Shown: in pieces, positions 16,807-24,984 of the stretch
Numbering within the stretch: position 1 is the first letter of the stretch
Layout of the letters: each line of letters begins with the position of its first letter
Source of the DNA: Bacteroidota bacterium
GTDB lineage: Bacteria; Bacteroidota; Bacteroidia; Chitinophagales; Chitinophagaceae
DNA length: 64,000 nucleotides
Reading direction: 5' to 3'
NCBI GenBank assembly: GCA_013286315.1
Contig: JABDFX010000002.1
Span: forward strand, 20,685 to 84,684
Made by a program: the position numbers and the translations under genes
The notes under the pieces: generated by a model
The model's input: only the letters and a program-made list of their open reading frames with translations
Told to the model about the DNA's origin: nothing
Databases searched by the model: none

Positions 16807-16840
16807 GTAAATTCGCCCAACCTCAACCACTTAAAAGTTT

Positions 16841-18298
16841 ATGAAAATAGCAGTAGCAAAAGGAGATGGCATCGGACCTGAAATTATGGATGCTGTTTTG
16901 AACATATTTAAAGCAAATCAGGTTCCGCTGGAGTATGTGATTGTAGATATGGGAAAATGGGTTTTTGACAAGGGATTCTCCAACGGTATGACACCGGAAT
17001 CTCAACAGGTGATCGAAGAACTGGGCATCCTTTTCAAGGGACCGATGGAAACACCGAAAGGAAAAGGTGTTAAAAGTATTAATGTAACGGCAAGGAAGAC
17101 CTGGAATACCTATGCCAACAAAAGAGTTTTTCAATCGCTACATGGCGTGGACACCGTTTTCTCCAAAGCCGGCATCCCGATCGATATTACCATCGTTCGT
17201 GAAAACATAGAAGATACGTATGGCGGGATTGAGCATATGCCCACGCATGATGTTGCCTTGAGCCGCCGTTTCATTACCCGTCCCGGTAGCCTCCAGGTAA
17301 TCAGATACGCTTTTGAAATGGCTAAGAAAAATGGGGCACGCCGGGTTACCTGCGGACATAAAGCGAACATCATGAAGCTCACAGACGGACTTTTCCTGGA
17401 GTGCTTTCAGGAAGTGGCCAAAGAATATCCCGAATTAAAATCCGACGATGTCATAGTTGATGACCTGGCCATGAAACTGGTAGTGCGTCCCGAGGAATTT
17501 GATGTGGTTGTTCTGACCAATCTGCAGGGTGATATTATTTCCGACCTCTGTGCGGGACTGGTGGGCGGACTGGGATTCGCACCGTCAGCCAACATTGGTG
17601 ATCATATCTCCATATTCGAAGCAGTTCATGGCACGGCACCAGATATTGCCGGAAAAAATATTGCGAATCCAACAGCTCTTCTACTCAGTGGTATAGCTAT
17701 GTTACGTCATCTCGGCTATATGCAGAATGCTGCGGTTATTGAAAATGCTTTGCTGTATACTCTCGAACAGGGGGTTCACACCGGAGATTTTGGTGATAAG
17801 TCGATCCCAGGAAAAAACACGACGGAATTTGCCCAGGCAATCATCAATAATTTCGGAAAAATTCCTGAGCACGGTGCCAAGCCGGTTATTCCGAATGCAC
17901 ATGTGACTCCTACTCTATTTAAAATGGATCAGAATCAGATGATGGTTTCAGATGATTCCAAGGACGAGCAGGAATATATAGTTGGAGTGGACATGTTCAT
18001 CGAAAGCTCTGAGCAACCGGAAATCATCGCTAAGAAATGTAAACGTCACGGTGGTGTCAAATTCAACCTGATCAATATCAGCAACCGCGGAACACAGGTA
18101 TGGCCTACCGGTTCTGTATATACGAACCTGGTAAATCAATACAATGCACGGTTTGAAAGTATTGACGGTTCACCGCTGGTGCAACAGGATATTATTGGTC
18201 TTTACGTAAGTCTCAGCGGTAATTTTAAGATCGGATCCTTCGAACTGCTGAACGTAATGAATGGGAAAAAAGCATATAGCCTGGCGCAGGGACAATAA
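16841..18298 (+). CDS. icd: Isocitrate dehydrogenase, Thermus-type long form
   Basis: TCA-cycle oxidative decarboxylation of isocitrate to 2-oxoglutarate. 485 residues. The catalytic domain (about 1-335) has the N-terminal AKGDGIGPEIMDAVL, VRENIEDTYGGIEH, NLQGDIISDLCAGLVGGLG and the nucleotide site EAVHGTAPDIAGKNIANP. A further C-terminal domain of about 140 residues matches the longer Thermus-type enzymes rather than the 416-residue E. coli form. NADP use is likely for this group but not proven by the visible residues. Confidence 0.92.
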   Translation: MKIAVAKGDGIGPEIMDAVLNIFKANQVPLEYVIVDMGKWVFDKGFSNGMTPESQQVIEELGILFKGPMETPKGKGVKSINVTARKTWNTYANKRVFQSLHGVDTVFSKAGIPIDITIVRENIEDTYGGIEHMPTHDVALSRRFITRPGSLQVIRYAFEMAKKNGARRVTCGHKANIMKLTDGLFLECFQEVAKEYPELKSDDVIVDDLAMKLVVRPEEFDVVVLTNLQGDIISDLCAGLVGGLGFAPSANIGDHISIFEAVHGTAPDIAGKNIANPTALLLSGIAMLRHLGYMQNAAVIENALLYTLEQGVHTGDFGDKSIPGKNTTEFAQAIINNFGKIPEHGAKPVIPNAHVTPTLFKMDQNQMMVSDDSKDEQEYIVGVDMFIESSEQPEIIAKKCKRHGGVKFNLINISNRGTQVWPTGSVYTNLVNQYNARFESIDGSPLVQQDIIGLYVSLSGNFKIGSFELLNVMNGKKAYSLAQGQ

Positions 18299-18303
18299 TA
18301 CAA

Positions 18304-18335
18304 GTACAGGAGTATAAGAGTATAAGAGTGAGAAT
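18304..18335 (+). repeat. Octad array after icd
   Basis: GTACAGGA GTATAAGA GTATAAGA GTGAGAAT, period 8, five bases after the icd stop. It is the same unit family as the arms at 5969-6040, read in the same orientation relative to its upstream gene as the rodA copy. No facing arm was found before the convergent mazG-like gene. Confidence 0.6.
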
Positions 18336-18371
18336 AATTTTCGCCTCCACTTTAAAACAAATACTTCCGTT

Positions 18372-18731
18372 TTACAGATCTGACTTTTCGGGGTTTAGTT
18401 TTGAGTTTTCGAGATGCCTGGTTGCATCGCGGGTATTTTTCTTATTGAAATTTTTCCTGAAAGCTTCAGTAAGGTCGGTTCCCGTTTGGTTTGCTATGCA
18501 AAGGACTACCCATAATACATCTGCCAGTTCATCGGACAGTTTTTTGTCCTTGTCAACTTCCCGGAATGACTGATCCCCGTATATACGGCTCATTAACCGG
18601 GCAACTTCTCCTACTTCCTCGGTAAGGATCGCCATGTTCGTCAGTTCACTGAAATAACGGACGCCCGTACTCCGAATCCACTCGTCAATCATATTTTGCG
18701 CTTCGCTGATGGTTATTTGTTTCTCTGACAT
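18372..18731 (-). CDS. MazG-like nucleotide pyrophosphohydrolase
   Basis: A 119-residue all-alpha NTP-PPase domain protein, of the kind that hydrolyses non-canonical or excess nucleoside triphosphates to monophosphates. The metal-binding acidic motif EEVGE and the paired helix motif SDELADVLW are visible. Single-domain length, unlike the two-domain E. coli MazG. The strand and position suggest it follows the deacylase gene dtd, 66 bases upstream, in one transcript. Confidence 0.85.
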   Translation of the reverse strand: MSEKQITISEAQNMIDEWIRSTGVRYFSELTNMAILTEEVGEVARLMSRIYGDQSFREVDKDKKLSDELADVLWVVLCIANQTGTDLTEAFRKNFNKKNTRDATRHLENSKLNPEKSDL

Positions 18732-18773
18732 TTTTATTTTTTTAGCTATTCTTAATATTTTACTCCGGCCGAT

Positions 18774-18801
18774 GTGTTACGCGTTACGCGTTGGGCTTTA
18801 C
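18774..18801. repeat. GCGTTAC heptad array 3' of dtd
   Basis: Units GTGTTAC, GCGTTAC, GCGTTGG, GCTTTAC on the plus strand, overlapping the dtd stop codon (18798-18800). Bases 18776-18798 are identical, 23 of 23, to 56210-56232 at the end of the glyoxalase-II-like gene. A GGGC/GCCC hairpin sits at the dtd end. Confidence 0.7.
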
Positions 18802-19250
18802 GCCCGCTCTTTGGTATCTATTAAAATCGTAACAGGTCCGTCATTCAGAATTTCCACCTGCATATCAGCACCAAATACACCCGCAAAAATTTTCTTCCCC
18901 AGATCCCGTTCCAGTTGCCTGATCATAGATTCATATAGTGGAATGGCGATATCAGGTTTTGAAGCACGGATATAAGAAGGCCGGTTCCCTTTTTTTGTTG
19001 ATGCAAATAAGGTGAACTGACTAACCAGCAGAATATCACCGCTGGTTTCAGCCAGAGCACAATTCATCACCCCGGCCGCGTCGTTAAAAATCCGGAGATT
19101 GATGAGTTTATTACTGAGCCATTGAATATCCTCCTGACTGTCGGCATCTTCTATTCCAAGCAGAACCATCAAGCCGGTTTCAATAGATGAATGTACTGAA
19201 CCGCCTATGCTTACACTGGCGCGTTTTACTCTTTGAATAACTGCCCGCAT
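18798..19250 (-). CDS. dtd: D-aminoacyl-tRNA deacylase
   Basis: Frees tRNA from mischarged D-amino acids (and glycine from tRNA-Ala), protecting translation. Family hallmarks are the start MRAVIQRVKRASVSI, the catalytic-site motif SQFTLFA and the C-terminal GPVTI (the GP dipeptide). The start is placed at the ATG giving MRAVIQRV (150 residues), the usual family start; an in-frame ATG six codons earlier (19268) is possible. It is 32 bases from the divergent arfB-like gene. Confidence 0.95.
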   Translation of the reverse strand: MRAVIQRVKRASVSIGGSVHSSIETGLMVLLGIEDADSQEDIQWLSNKLINLRIFNDAAGVMNCALAETSGDILLVSQFTLFASTKKGNRPSYIRASKPDIAIPLYESMIRQLERDLGKKIFAGVFGADMQVEILNDGPVTILIDTKERA

Positions 19251-19282
19251 CAGTTTTGAATTAATCAAATTACTTTTACGAA

Positions 19283-19687
19283 ATGAAGTTAGATGTTTCC
19301 GGTGAAATCAGTTTTCGTACGGCACGCAGCGGCGGCAAGGGCGGACAAAATGTAAATAAAGTCGAATCCATGGTGATCGGTTATTTCGATTTCCGGCATT
19401 CATCTCAATTTACCGATGCCCAGAAAGATCTCATCAAACATAAATTAGAGTCGAAAATCAACAGCGATGGATTTCTGCTTGTCAAATCGCAAACTCATCG
19501 TTCCCAATTAGAGAACAAACAGGAAGTCATTGAAAAAATGCAAGCTTTACTGGAACGTGCTTTGATTAGGCCCAAACCCAGGAAGGCAACCAAACCCAGT
19601 TTTTCTTCGAAACTGAAGAAGAAAGAATCCAAACAGAAACGTGCTCAGATCAAGGATGCAAGAAAAAAAATTAACCGCTTTGATTAA
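19283..19687 (+). CDS. arfB: Peptide-release-factor-like peptidyl-tRNA hydrolase (ArfB/YaeJ type)
   Basis: Ribosome rescue factor that hydrolyses peptidyl-tRNA on stalled ribosomes. The catalytic GGQ lies in RSGGKGGQNVNKVES near residue 20, and a basic C-terminal tail (about 95-134, rich in Lys and Arg, with KPRKATKPSFSSKLKK) would enter the empty mRNA channel. At 134 residues it is one domain, without the codon-recognition domain of RF1/RF2. Confidence 0.93.
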   Translation: MKLDVSGEISFRTARSGGKGGQNVNKVESMVIGYFDFRHSSQFTDAQKDLIKHKLESKINSDGFLLVKSQTHRSQLENKQEVIEKMQALLERALIRPKPRKATKPSFSSKLKKKESKQKRAQIKDARKKINRFD

Positions 19688-19712
19688 AGGAACGCTTTTT
19701 ATAATTTGGAAA

Positions 19713-20486
19713 ATGCCTTCTCCCATGCTGCAAAGGTTAAAGGGTTTTTCCTATTCCTTAATTCTGCTTTTTGTACTGGGTTCATTCCAAAAAAAAGAAA
19801 TGGATTCCACATTGTCCATACAATTCCGTGCTTATGTACACGGGGTGCCACTGGAATTAAATAAAAAATATCAGAACCCCTTTGGCGAAACATTCGAAAT
19901 CACCCGTTTCCGATTTTATGCCGGTAAACTCGCACCCGTATATACAAACGCAAATTTCAAATCCAAAATACCATCCCACTATCATCTGATTGATTTTTCG
20001 GATTCCGCAACGACTCGAATAGAACTCCCTGTAACTGCAGGTATCATTTATAATGGGATTCAGTTTCAAATGGGGATTGATTCTGCGGATCAAAACCGGG
20101 GTGCTCAATCCGGTGCTCTTGATCCGGCCAAAGGTATGTTCTGGACCTGGAACAGCGGGTATATAAATATTAAGATGGAAGGTAATTCGCCGTTCTCAAC
20201 GCAACCTGCTCATATTTTCGAATACCATATCGGTGGCTACCGGAACAATTATAATACGGTCTGGCAAATCAAACTATATAGTACCAACGACCAGTCTTTT
20301 ATGATTTCAAAGGAAAAAAAGATCTTGATAGAAATCGGAATGGATCTGGACTATTTATTTGACGGCCCTACACCCATTCATATCAGGGAAATTCCAAGCT
20401 GTATGAAACCCGGTGAACTCGCACGAAAGATATCTGAAAATTTCATCGGAACTTTTACCGGACTTACGATTTCTCCGAATCCATGA
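19713..20486 (+). CDS. MbnP-like exported copper-binding protein
   Basis: Resembles MbnP, a periplasmic protein that in studied members binds copper through a tryptophan oxidised to kynurenine by the di-haem enzyme MbnH. From the ATG at 19713 it has 257 residues with a hydrophobic export segment (LKGFSYSLILLFVLG). Characteristic segments are FRFYAGKL near the N-terminus and GMFWTWNSGYINIKMEG, with W144 and W146 as candidate modified residues. Its stop overlaps the peroxidase start by four bases, strong support for a functional pair. An earlier ATG (19641) inside the preceding gene is less likely. Confidence 0.75.
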   Translation: MPSPMLQRLKGFSYSLILLFVLGSFQKKEMDSTLSIQFRAYVHGVPLELNKKYQNPFGETFEITRFRFYAGKLAPVYTNANFKSKIPSHYHLIDFSDSATTRIELPVTAGIIYNGIQFQMGIDSADQNRGAQSGALDPAKGMFWTWNSGYINIKMEGNSPFSTQPAHIFEYHIGGYRNNYNTVWQIKLYSTNDQSFMISKEKKILIEIGMDLDYLFDGPTPIHIREIPSCMKPGELARKISENFIGTFTGLTISPNP

Positions 20487-21520
20487 AGTCACTTGCCGCT
20501 ATAACGTTTATTGGCTTTTTTTGCGTGATATGGACGAATATTCCTTTCCCTTTCCCGGTTCCTGAAGGATTTCCTTCACCAATATATAAGTTTCAGAATA
20601 ATCCCCGAACAAGGGAAGGCTTTGAACTCGGAAGAAAATTATTCTACGATGGCTTACTTTCCAAAGACGGAAATTTCCCCTGTTCCTCCTGTCATCAGCA
20701 GTTCGCAGCTTTTGCTACGTATGAACACAGGCTGAGCCATGGATTCAATGACCAGTTCAGCTTCCGGAATGCTCCCGGACTTTTCAACCTGGCCTGGAAA
20801 AAAGAATTAGACTGGGATGGCGGAATCAATCATATTGAAGTACAGCCACTTGCGCCTCTCTTAGATCCGCACGAAATGGCGGAGGATCTGAATCATGTAA
20901 TCAGTAAGATGAAGAAGGATAAAACATATCCTGTTTTATTTAACCGGGTATTCGGATCTCCGGGCATTAGTTCACAAAGAATATTAAAAGCCCTGGCGCA
21001 GTTTACGGCTTCACTCGTGTCAGCGGATTCAAGATATGACAAGATGAAAAGAGGCGAGGTTCATTTTAACCAATATGAGCTAAAAGGCTATGAAATTTTT
21101 CAACAGAAGTGCAGCCGCTGCCATCAGGAACCCCTTTTTACAGATTTCAGTTATCGTAACACCGGCCTGGAAGTAGATAGCACTCTAAAAGATTTTGGAC
21201 GGATGCGCATCACCGGTAGAAAGGAAGATTCGATTAAATTTCAGGTCCCCAGCCTGAGAAATGTATTTCTGACTTATCCATATGCACATGATGGCCGTTT
21301 TGTTACGATCAGCGAAGTTCTGGAGCATTATAATTCAGGAGTCGTTCAGGGACCAACCCTGGATAGCGGTCTGAGAAAAGGTATTTCCATTTCTTCTGAT
21401 GACCGATTCTATCTCATTTATTTCTTGGAAACGCTCACTGACAGCAGCTTTATTAAAAATCCGTTGTACGCGGATCCCGCTATGGGCGTTCGCAATGAGG
21501 CGCCAGCGCACCTACATTAG
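20483..21520 (+). CDS. Di-haem cytochrome c peroxidase / MauG family (MbnH-like)
   Basis: Exported di-haem enzyme of 345 residues with a signal segment (SLAAITFIGFFCVIW) and two haem attachment sites: CSSCH (about residue 70) and CSRCH (about 211). The family signature RNVFLTYPYAHDGRF lies near the C-terminus. Members either reduce hydrogen peroxide or, as MauG/MbnH, oxidise residues in a partner protein. Coupling (ATGA) to the MbnP-like gene favours the MbnH role; this is inferred from gene order. Confidence 0.88.
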   Translation: MKSLAAITFIGFFCVIWTNIPFPFPVPEGFPSPIYKFQNNPRTREGFELGRKLFYDGLLSKDGNFPCSSCHQQFAAFATYEHRLSHGFNDQFSFRNAPGLFNLAWKKELDWDGGINHIEVQPLAPLLDPHEMAEDLNHVISKMKKDKTYPVLFNRVFGSPGISSQRILKALAQFTASLVSADSRYDKMKRGEVHFNQYELKGYEIFQQKCSRCHQEPLFTDFSYRNTGLEVDSTLKDFGRMRITGRKEDSIKFQVPSLRNVFLTYPYAHDGRFVTISEVLEHYNSGVVQGPTLDSGLRKGISISSDDRFYLIYFLETLTDSSFIKNPLYADPAMGVRNEAPAHLH

Positions 21521-21624
21521 TATGGAATACTGGAAGACTGGAAGTATGGAAGTGCAAGTTTTTTAGTGTCTGTTAATTTCAATTCACTTCCAGTCTTCCA
21601 GTCTTCCACACTTGTTCCACACTA
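21521..21624. repeat. Inverted TGGAAG octad arms between convergent genes
   Basis: Left arm 21521-21552: TATGGAAT ACTGGAAG ACTGGAAG TATGGAAG. Right arm 21583-21624, read on the minus strand from the stop codon of the convergent gene, includes GTGTGGAA, then TGTGGAAG ACTGGAAG ACTGGAAG TG. The arms pair over about 25 bases and start directly at both stop codons, as expected for a bidirectional terminator. A T-run (TTTTTT, 21559-21564) follows the left arm. Confidence 0.75.
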
Positions 21625-22662
21625 CTTATAGTAGGGAATTAAGTCATCCCGAAATGCCTTCTCAGCCTTTTCCCAATTCTCGACAGTTTCCTGACGGCGT
21701 TTATTCAGATCCTGATTGAGCTGGTTAAAATTATTTACGCTGGCATTAATATCCTTCACCGCTTTATTATACAGGTCTACATCTTCTTTTGTCTTATTAC
21801 TTCCTTTAGCCTCCATGCTTTGTTTGATCTTGGCAAAATTTTCTTGCTTCAGGTAAAAATCCGTTAGTTTGGGAATATCATTTTGTGCCATAGAATGATA
21901 GAATTGCAGAGCATCACGGCAGGCGACGGCCAACACCGGATTTCCCTGAAATGTTCGTATGCTGTCTGCTTTCAATGCATCCAGTCCCTCCTTTGCAAAT
22001 GTTATCATTGAATTCCTGGCCTGTTCGGCGTCATTCAGTTTATGGGCATTCAGGGCATTGAACAACTGACCGTCTTCCCAATTACATTTGAAGAATATAA
22101 TGTAAAGCTGGTCGCAGTAGTTATTGACTTTCCCGGCCATCCCCATTTTATCCGTCAGCTCTGTTTTAGAATCAACCAAGTTTACTCCATATTTGGCAGC
22201 AAATTCTTTTTCTGCCTTCGCCAGATTTTCAGAGGCTTCCTGAAGTTTCTGGCTCGCTTTTTCTTCCAGCAGAAGAAAGGCCTGCATCTGGTCCACAGAT
22301 TGTTCAGCAATTTCTTCCATATTTACGATTTTCGAATAGTCCTCACTGAAAATGCGGTAGCAAAACTGGATATAATCGATACTGGCCTGCCGCAGGGAGT
22401 TATCCCCCTTATACTTCGGGAGATCAATTGTTTTATATTTGGAATTATTAATACTCTCGAGAGCCGCGGAGCGAAGTTTCTCTATTTTTTTGGCACGCCG
22501 GCTGTGAGCCGAGGCACTCACATAGGCCATATATTTCTGATCCATTTCAGTTTGGGCGTTGGACATGGCCGACATATAATCACCAGCATTTTCGATCATC
22601 TGGGCATGAACTCGTGAAGAAAAGAAAAAAGTAATTAGTAAAAAGTAAAAAGGGCGATGCAT
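21622..22662 (-). CDS. Secreted helical protein, possibly LIC11966-type surface protein
   Basis: A 346-residue exported protein with a signal peptide (residues 1-20, ending VHAQ) and an almost entirely alpha-helical, charged mature part. Coiled-coil-like stretches lie near 130-175 (EKASQKLQEASENLAKAEKE) and 295-340 (NKRRQETVENWEKAEKA). It resembles proteins annotated as LIC11966 family surface proteins, a tentative recognition. Function unknown. Its signal-peptide codons are built partly of CTTTTTA heptads like the mreB array. Confidence 0.65.
   Translation of the reverse strand: MHRPFYFLLITFFFSSRVHAQMIENAGDYMSAMSNAQTEMDQKYMAYVSASAHSRRAKKIEKLRSAALESINNSKYKTIDLPKYKGDNSLRQASIDYIQFCYRIFSEDYSKIVNMEEIAEQSVDQMQAFLLLEEKASQKLQEASENLAKAEKEFAAKYGVNLVDSKTELTDKMGMAGKVNNYCDQLYIIFFKCNWEDGQLFNALNAHKLNDAEQARNSMITFAKEGLDALKADSIRTFQGNPVLAVACRDALQFYHSMAQNDIPKLTDFYLKQENFAKIKQSMEAKGSNKTKEDVDLYNKAVKDINASVNNFNQLNQDLNKRRQETVENWEKAEKAFRDDLIPYYK
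22631..22658. repeat. GTAAAAA heptads within the signal-peptide codons
   Basis: GTAATTA GTAAAAA GTAAAAA GGGCGAT in register on the plus strand. On the coding strand this is CTTTTTA-type units encoding the PFYFLLITF part of the signal peptide of the 21622-22662 gene. The unit matches the array next to mreB (11094-11129). Coincidence with hydrophobic AT-rich codons is possible. Confidence 0.4.
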
Positions 22663-22694
22663 AGTATTGGTTTGGTTATTGGTTTATGTGTTTC

Positions 22695-22737
22695 GCTGGA
22701 CGTTGATCGTCGGCGTGTTGGTCTTTGGCCATTGGTC
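22695..22737. repeat. Degenerate GTTGxxC heptads upstream of the helical protein gene
   Basis: GCTGGAC, GTTGATC, GTCGGC, GTGTTGGTC, TTTGGCC, ATTGGTC: period about 7 with two length variants. The same unit type as the purD-mreB array at 12316-12356. It lies in the 147-base gap between the protease gene and the helical protein gene, not touching either stop codon. Confidence 0.45.
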
Positions 22738-22809
22738 GTATGAAAGGCAAGAAATTAAATCAAATTATAATTCAATATTTTTTGAACTTATTTTTAAATG
22801 ATCAGCGAT

Positions 22810-24888
22810 TTAATTCATTCTATACGCAATTTCATACCCTAACAGAATCCCGGTATCCCGGGTAAGAACCAGCGTTAACGCAGCATTCGATTTCCGAAGA
22901 TCTTCGTCTGCCTGCATCCTGACTTTTTCAAATTGGTTCCATTCTATTTCATAGGGCGCTTTTAATTTATTGATCGACCGCTCCTCGTCCACCAGGTTTT
23001 TGTTCACCTCTTTTCTTTCATCCATCATTTTATTAATTGACAGAACCTTGTCCCTGGCAACCTGTACCCTGAGCAGAAGATCCAGGTAACTGTTAAACGA
23101 AATAAATAACCGGCTGGTATCTGTAAAGGCCTTTGAAAAAGATTTTAAGGGCTCTATGGAAATTGGTGGGTAAGGATGATAATATTTATTGCTCCCGATG
23201 GTGGTATTTGCCAAAGAAAAAGGAAGGGATTTCTCCCTCTCGGTCTGGGTCTCCGTATAATCCGGCAGAAATATATCCGGAATAACACCGATCTGTTGGG
23301 CACTGGTACCATTAACCCGGAAAAGGCGGTCGACAGTGATCTTTATGAAATTGTCCGCCGTCTTCATCCTGTCCATATGTTTTTCATCAAAAAGTGTATC
23401 CAGGGGTAGCACGACCTGGGCCGTTGCTTTCCCAAAACTCGGTGAGCCGACAATCAAAGCACGGTGATAGTCCTGCAGCGTACCGGCAAGCATTTCAGAG
23501 GCGGAAGCCGTGAATCCGTTGATGAGAAGGATCAATGGCCCATCATAAACGGAGCCCCGGTTCACATCTTTCATGGTGTATATCTTGCCTTCTTTATCGC
23601 GGGTCATTCCGACGGGGCCTGCATCAATAAAAATACCCGCCAGAGCGATGGCTTCCAACATGGACCCGCCGCCATTATATCGCAGGTCCAGGATCAGCCC
23701 CTCAATATTCTCTTTTTTGAGTTTTATTATCTCCTTGGCCACATCATCCGCGCAACCGTTGTTTCCTCCTTCTTCTCCATTCCAATCTGTGTAAAAGGCA
23801 GGCAATGAAATAAATCCAACGCGATGATCCCCCTTCAGGATGAAACTTCGTACTTTACTATTATCGTCATCGAGCGCGGCTTTTTCTCTCTGTAGAGTTA
23901 CTTTTCTGGTAGTGCCATCCGATTTCTTAAGGGTAAGCGTAAGATTCTTTCCATGTTCACCGGAAATAAAAACGTTTACTTCATCTGTAGTAGCGTCTGA
24001 AACATCCACTTCCTCATTGTCATCCCATTGCAGGGCAAGGATCTGATCACCCTCATGGATCAGGCCGCTTTTATATGCCGGGCTGCCTGGCTTCAAACGC
24101 GTGATTTCCGTTGCGTCTTTTCCTTCTCCCAGCGTAAATCCAAACTGTAACTGTTTGTCCCCCAGTTCACCCTGGAACTCATCTTTCTTCCCGGGAGAAA
24201 AGAATTCAGTGTGCGGATCATAGCAGGAAGCAACGGATTCACACCAGGCATTACAGACAAATCCCGGCAGCCCATCTTTTGTTTGACGTGTGCGTTGTAT
24301 GTCCCTCTTGAAGGCGTGACAAACTTTCTTACGCGCAGACGGTTCGAGGAGGTCAGCAGAAATATTTTTCTTCGTTGAGTCTTCATCATAACTGTCTACA
24401 ATGGTTTCAATGATGTTCCGCTTGATGAGTTTATAAATTTTAATCTTTCTCTGGGCATCGTTGGGTGAAAAGCTGCTGTCCTCTGCAATCGAATATGTCT
24501 CAGTCAGGTTAAGATCAAACTTCGATTTTGATAACTGGTCAAGGATCGAATCTGTCTGGTTAATTTTTCTGATATAAATATTTATAATTAGTTTCAGAAA
24601 ATCATCTTTTTTATTGAGTAACTGATCGTTCAAAGCAGACTGCCAGTTATCCAGCTGACGAATATCTTCTGCACTGAAATAAATTTTATCCTGGTCCAGT
24701 GCGCCGATCATTTGGTGATAGAGGTCGGCGGAAAAAGTTTTATCAACCGCCCGGGGTTGGACATGATAGATCTCCGCCATCCGGGTAATTGTATAAGCTG
24801 TTTCGGCCATGGATTTCGTCAGCTGTGCCCGGGAGGTCAGGAATGAAAACTGTAAGAAGACCAAAAAACCCGGAATTACATACTTCAT
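22810..24888 (-). CDS. Carboxy-terminal processing (tail-specific) protease, S41 family
   Basis: Periplasmic serine protease of the Prc/CtpA type, acting on C-termini of envelope proteins. 692 residues: signal peptide (1-21), a tail-specific-protease N-terminal helical domain (about 25-220), PDZ domain (about 240-330, LGFTLGEGKDATEITRL), and the S41 catalytic domain (about 340-560). The catalytic serine lies in FTASASEMLAG and the lysine in SFGKATAQVV. A C-terminal helical extension follows. Size and order match Bacteroidota Prc homologues. Confidence 0.93.
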   Translation of the reverse strand: MKYVIPGFLVFLQFSFLTSRAQLTKSMAETAYTITRMAEIYHVQPRAVDKTFSADLYHQMIGALDQDKIYFSAEDIRQLDNWQSALNDQLLNKKDDFLKLIINIYIRKINQTDSILDQLSKSKFDLNLTETYSIAEDSSFSPNDAQRKIKIYKLIKRNIIETIVDSYDEDSTKKNISADLLEPSARKKVCHAFKRDIQRTRQTKDGLPGFVCNAWCESVASCYDPHTEFFSPGKKDEFQGELGDKQLQFGFTLGEGKDATEITRLKPGSPAYKSGLIHEGDQILALQWDDNEEVDVSDATTDEVNVFISGEHGKNLTLTLKKSDGTTRKVTLQREKAALDDDNSKVRSFILKGDHRVGFISLPAFYTDWNGEEGGNNGCADDVAKEIIKLKKENIEGLILDLRYNGGGSMLEAIALAGIFIDAGPVGMTRDKEGKIYTMKDVNRGSVYDGPLILLINGFTASASEMLAGTLQDYHRALIVGSPSFGKATAQVVLPLDTLFDEKHMDRMKTADNFIKITVDRLFRVNGTSAQQIGVIPDIFLPDYTETQTEREKSLPFSLANTTIGSNKYYHPYPPISIEPLKSFSKAFTDTSRLFISFNSYLDLLLRVQVARDKVLSINKMMDERKEVNKNLVDEERSINKLKAPYEIEWNQFEKVRMQADEDLRKSNAALTLVLTRDTGILLGYEIAYRMN

Positions 24889-24960
24889 CGCCCTAGTAAA
24901 GAATTAGATGGCAATATATAAAATGAATTGGCGTTCTGGCTGAAAGTCAGCGAGCTACGC

Positions 24961-24968
24961 TATTTTTG
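24961..24968 (+). promoter_or_regulatory. Possible Bacteroidota -7 promoter element before the first flippase
   Basis: TATTTTTG fits TAnnTTTG. It lies 16 bases before the TTG start at 24985, so the transcript would have a very short leader. A weak -33 candidate (CTGG near 24936) is at acceptable spacing. Confidence 0.3.
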
Positions 24969-24984
24969 CGTCTAAATTTCCTTT

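Noticed and set aside
22042..22617. Open frame of 191 codons on the plus strand
   Set aside because: Antisense to the helical secreted protein; repetitive Phe/Arg/His content is what the complement of Lys/Glu-rich codons gives.
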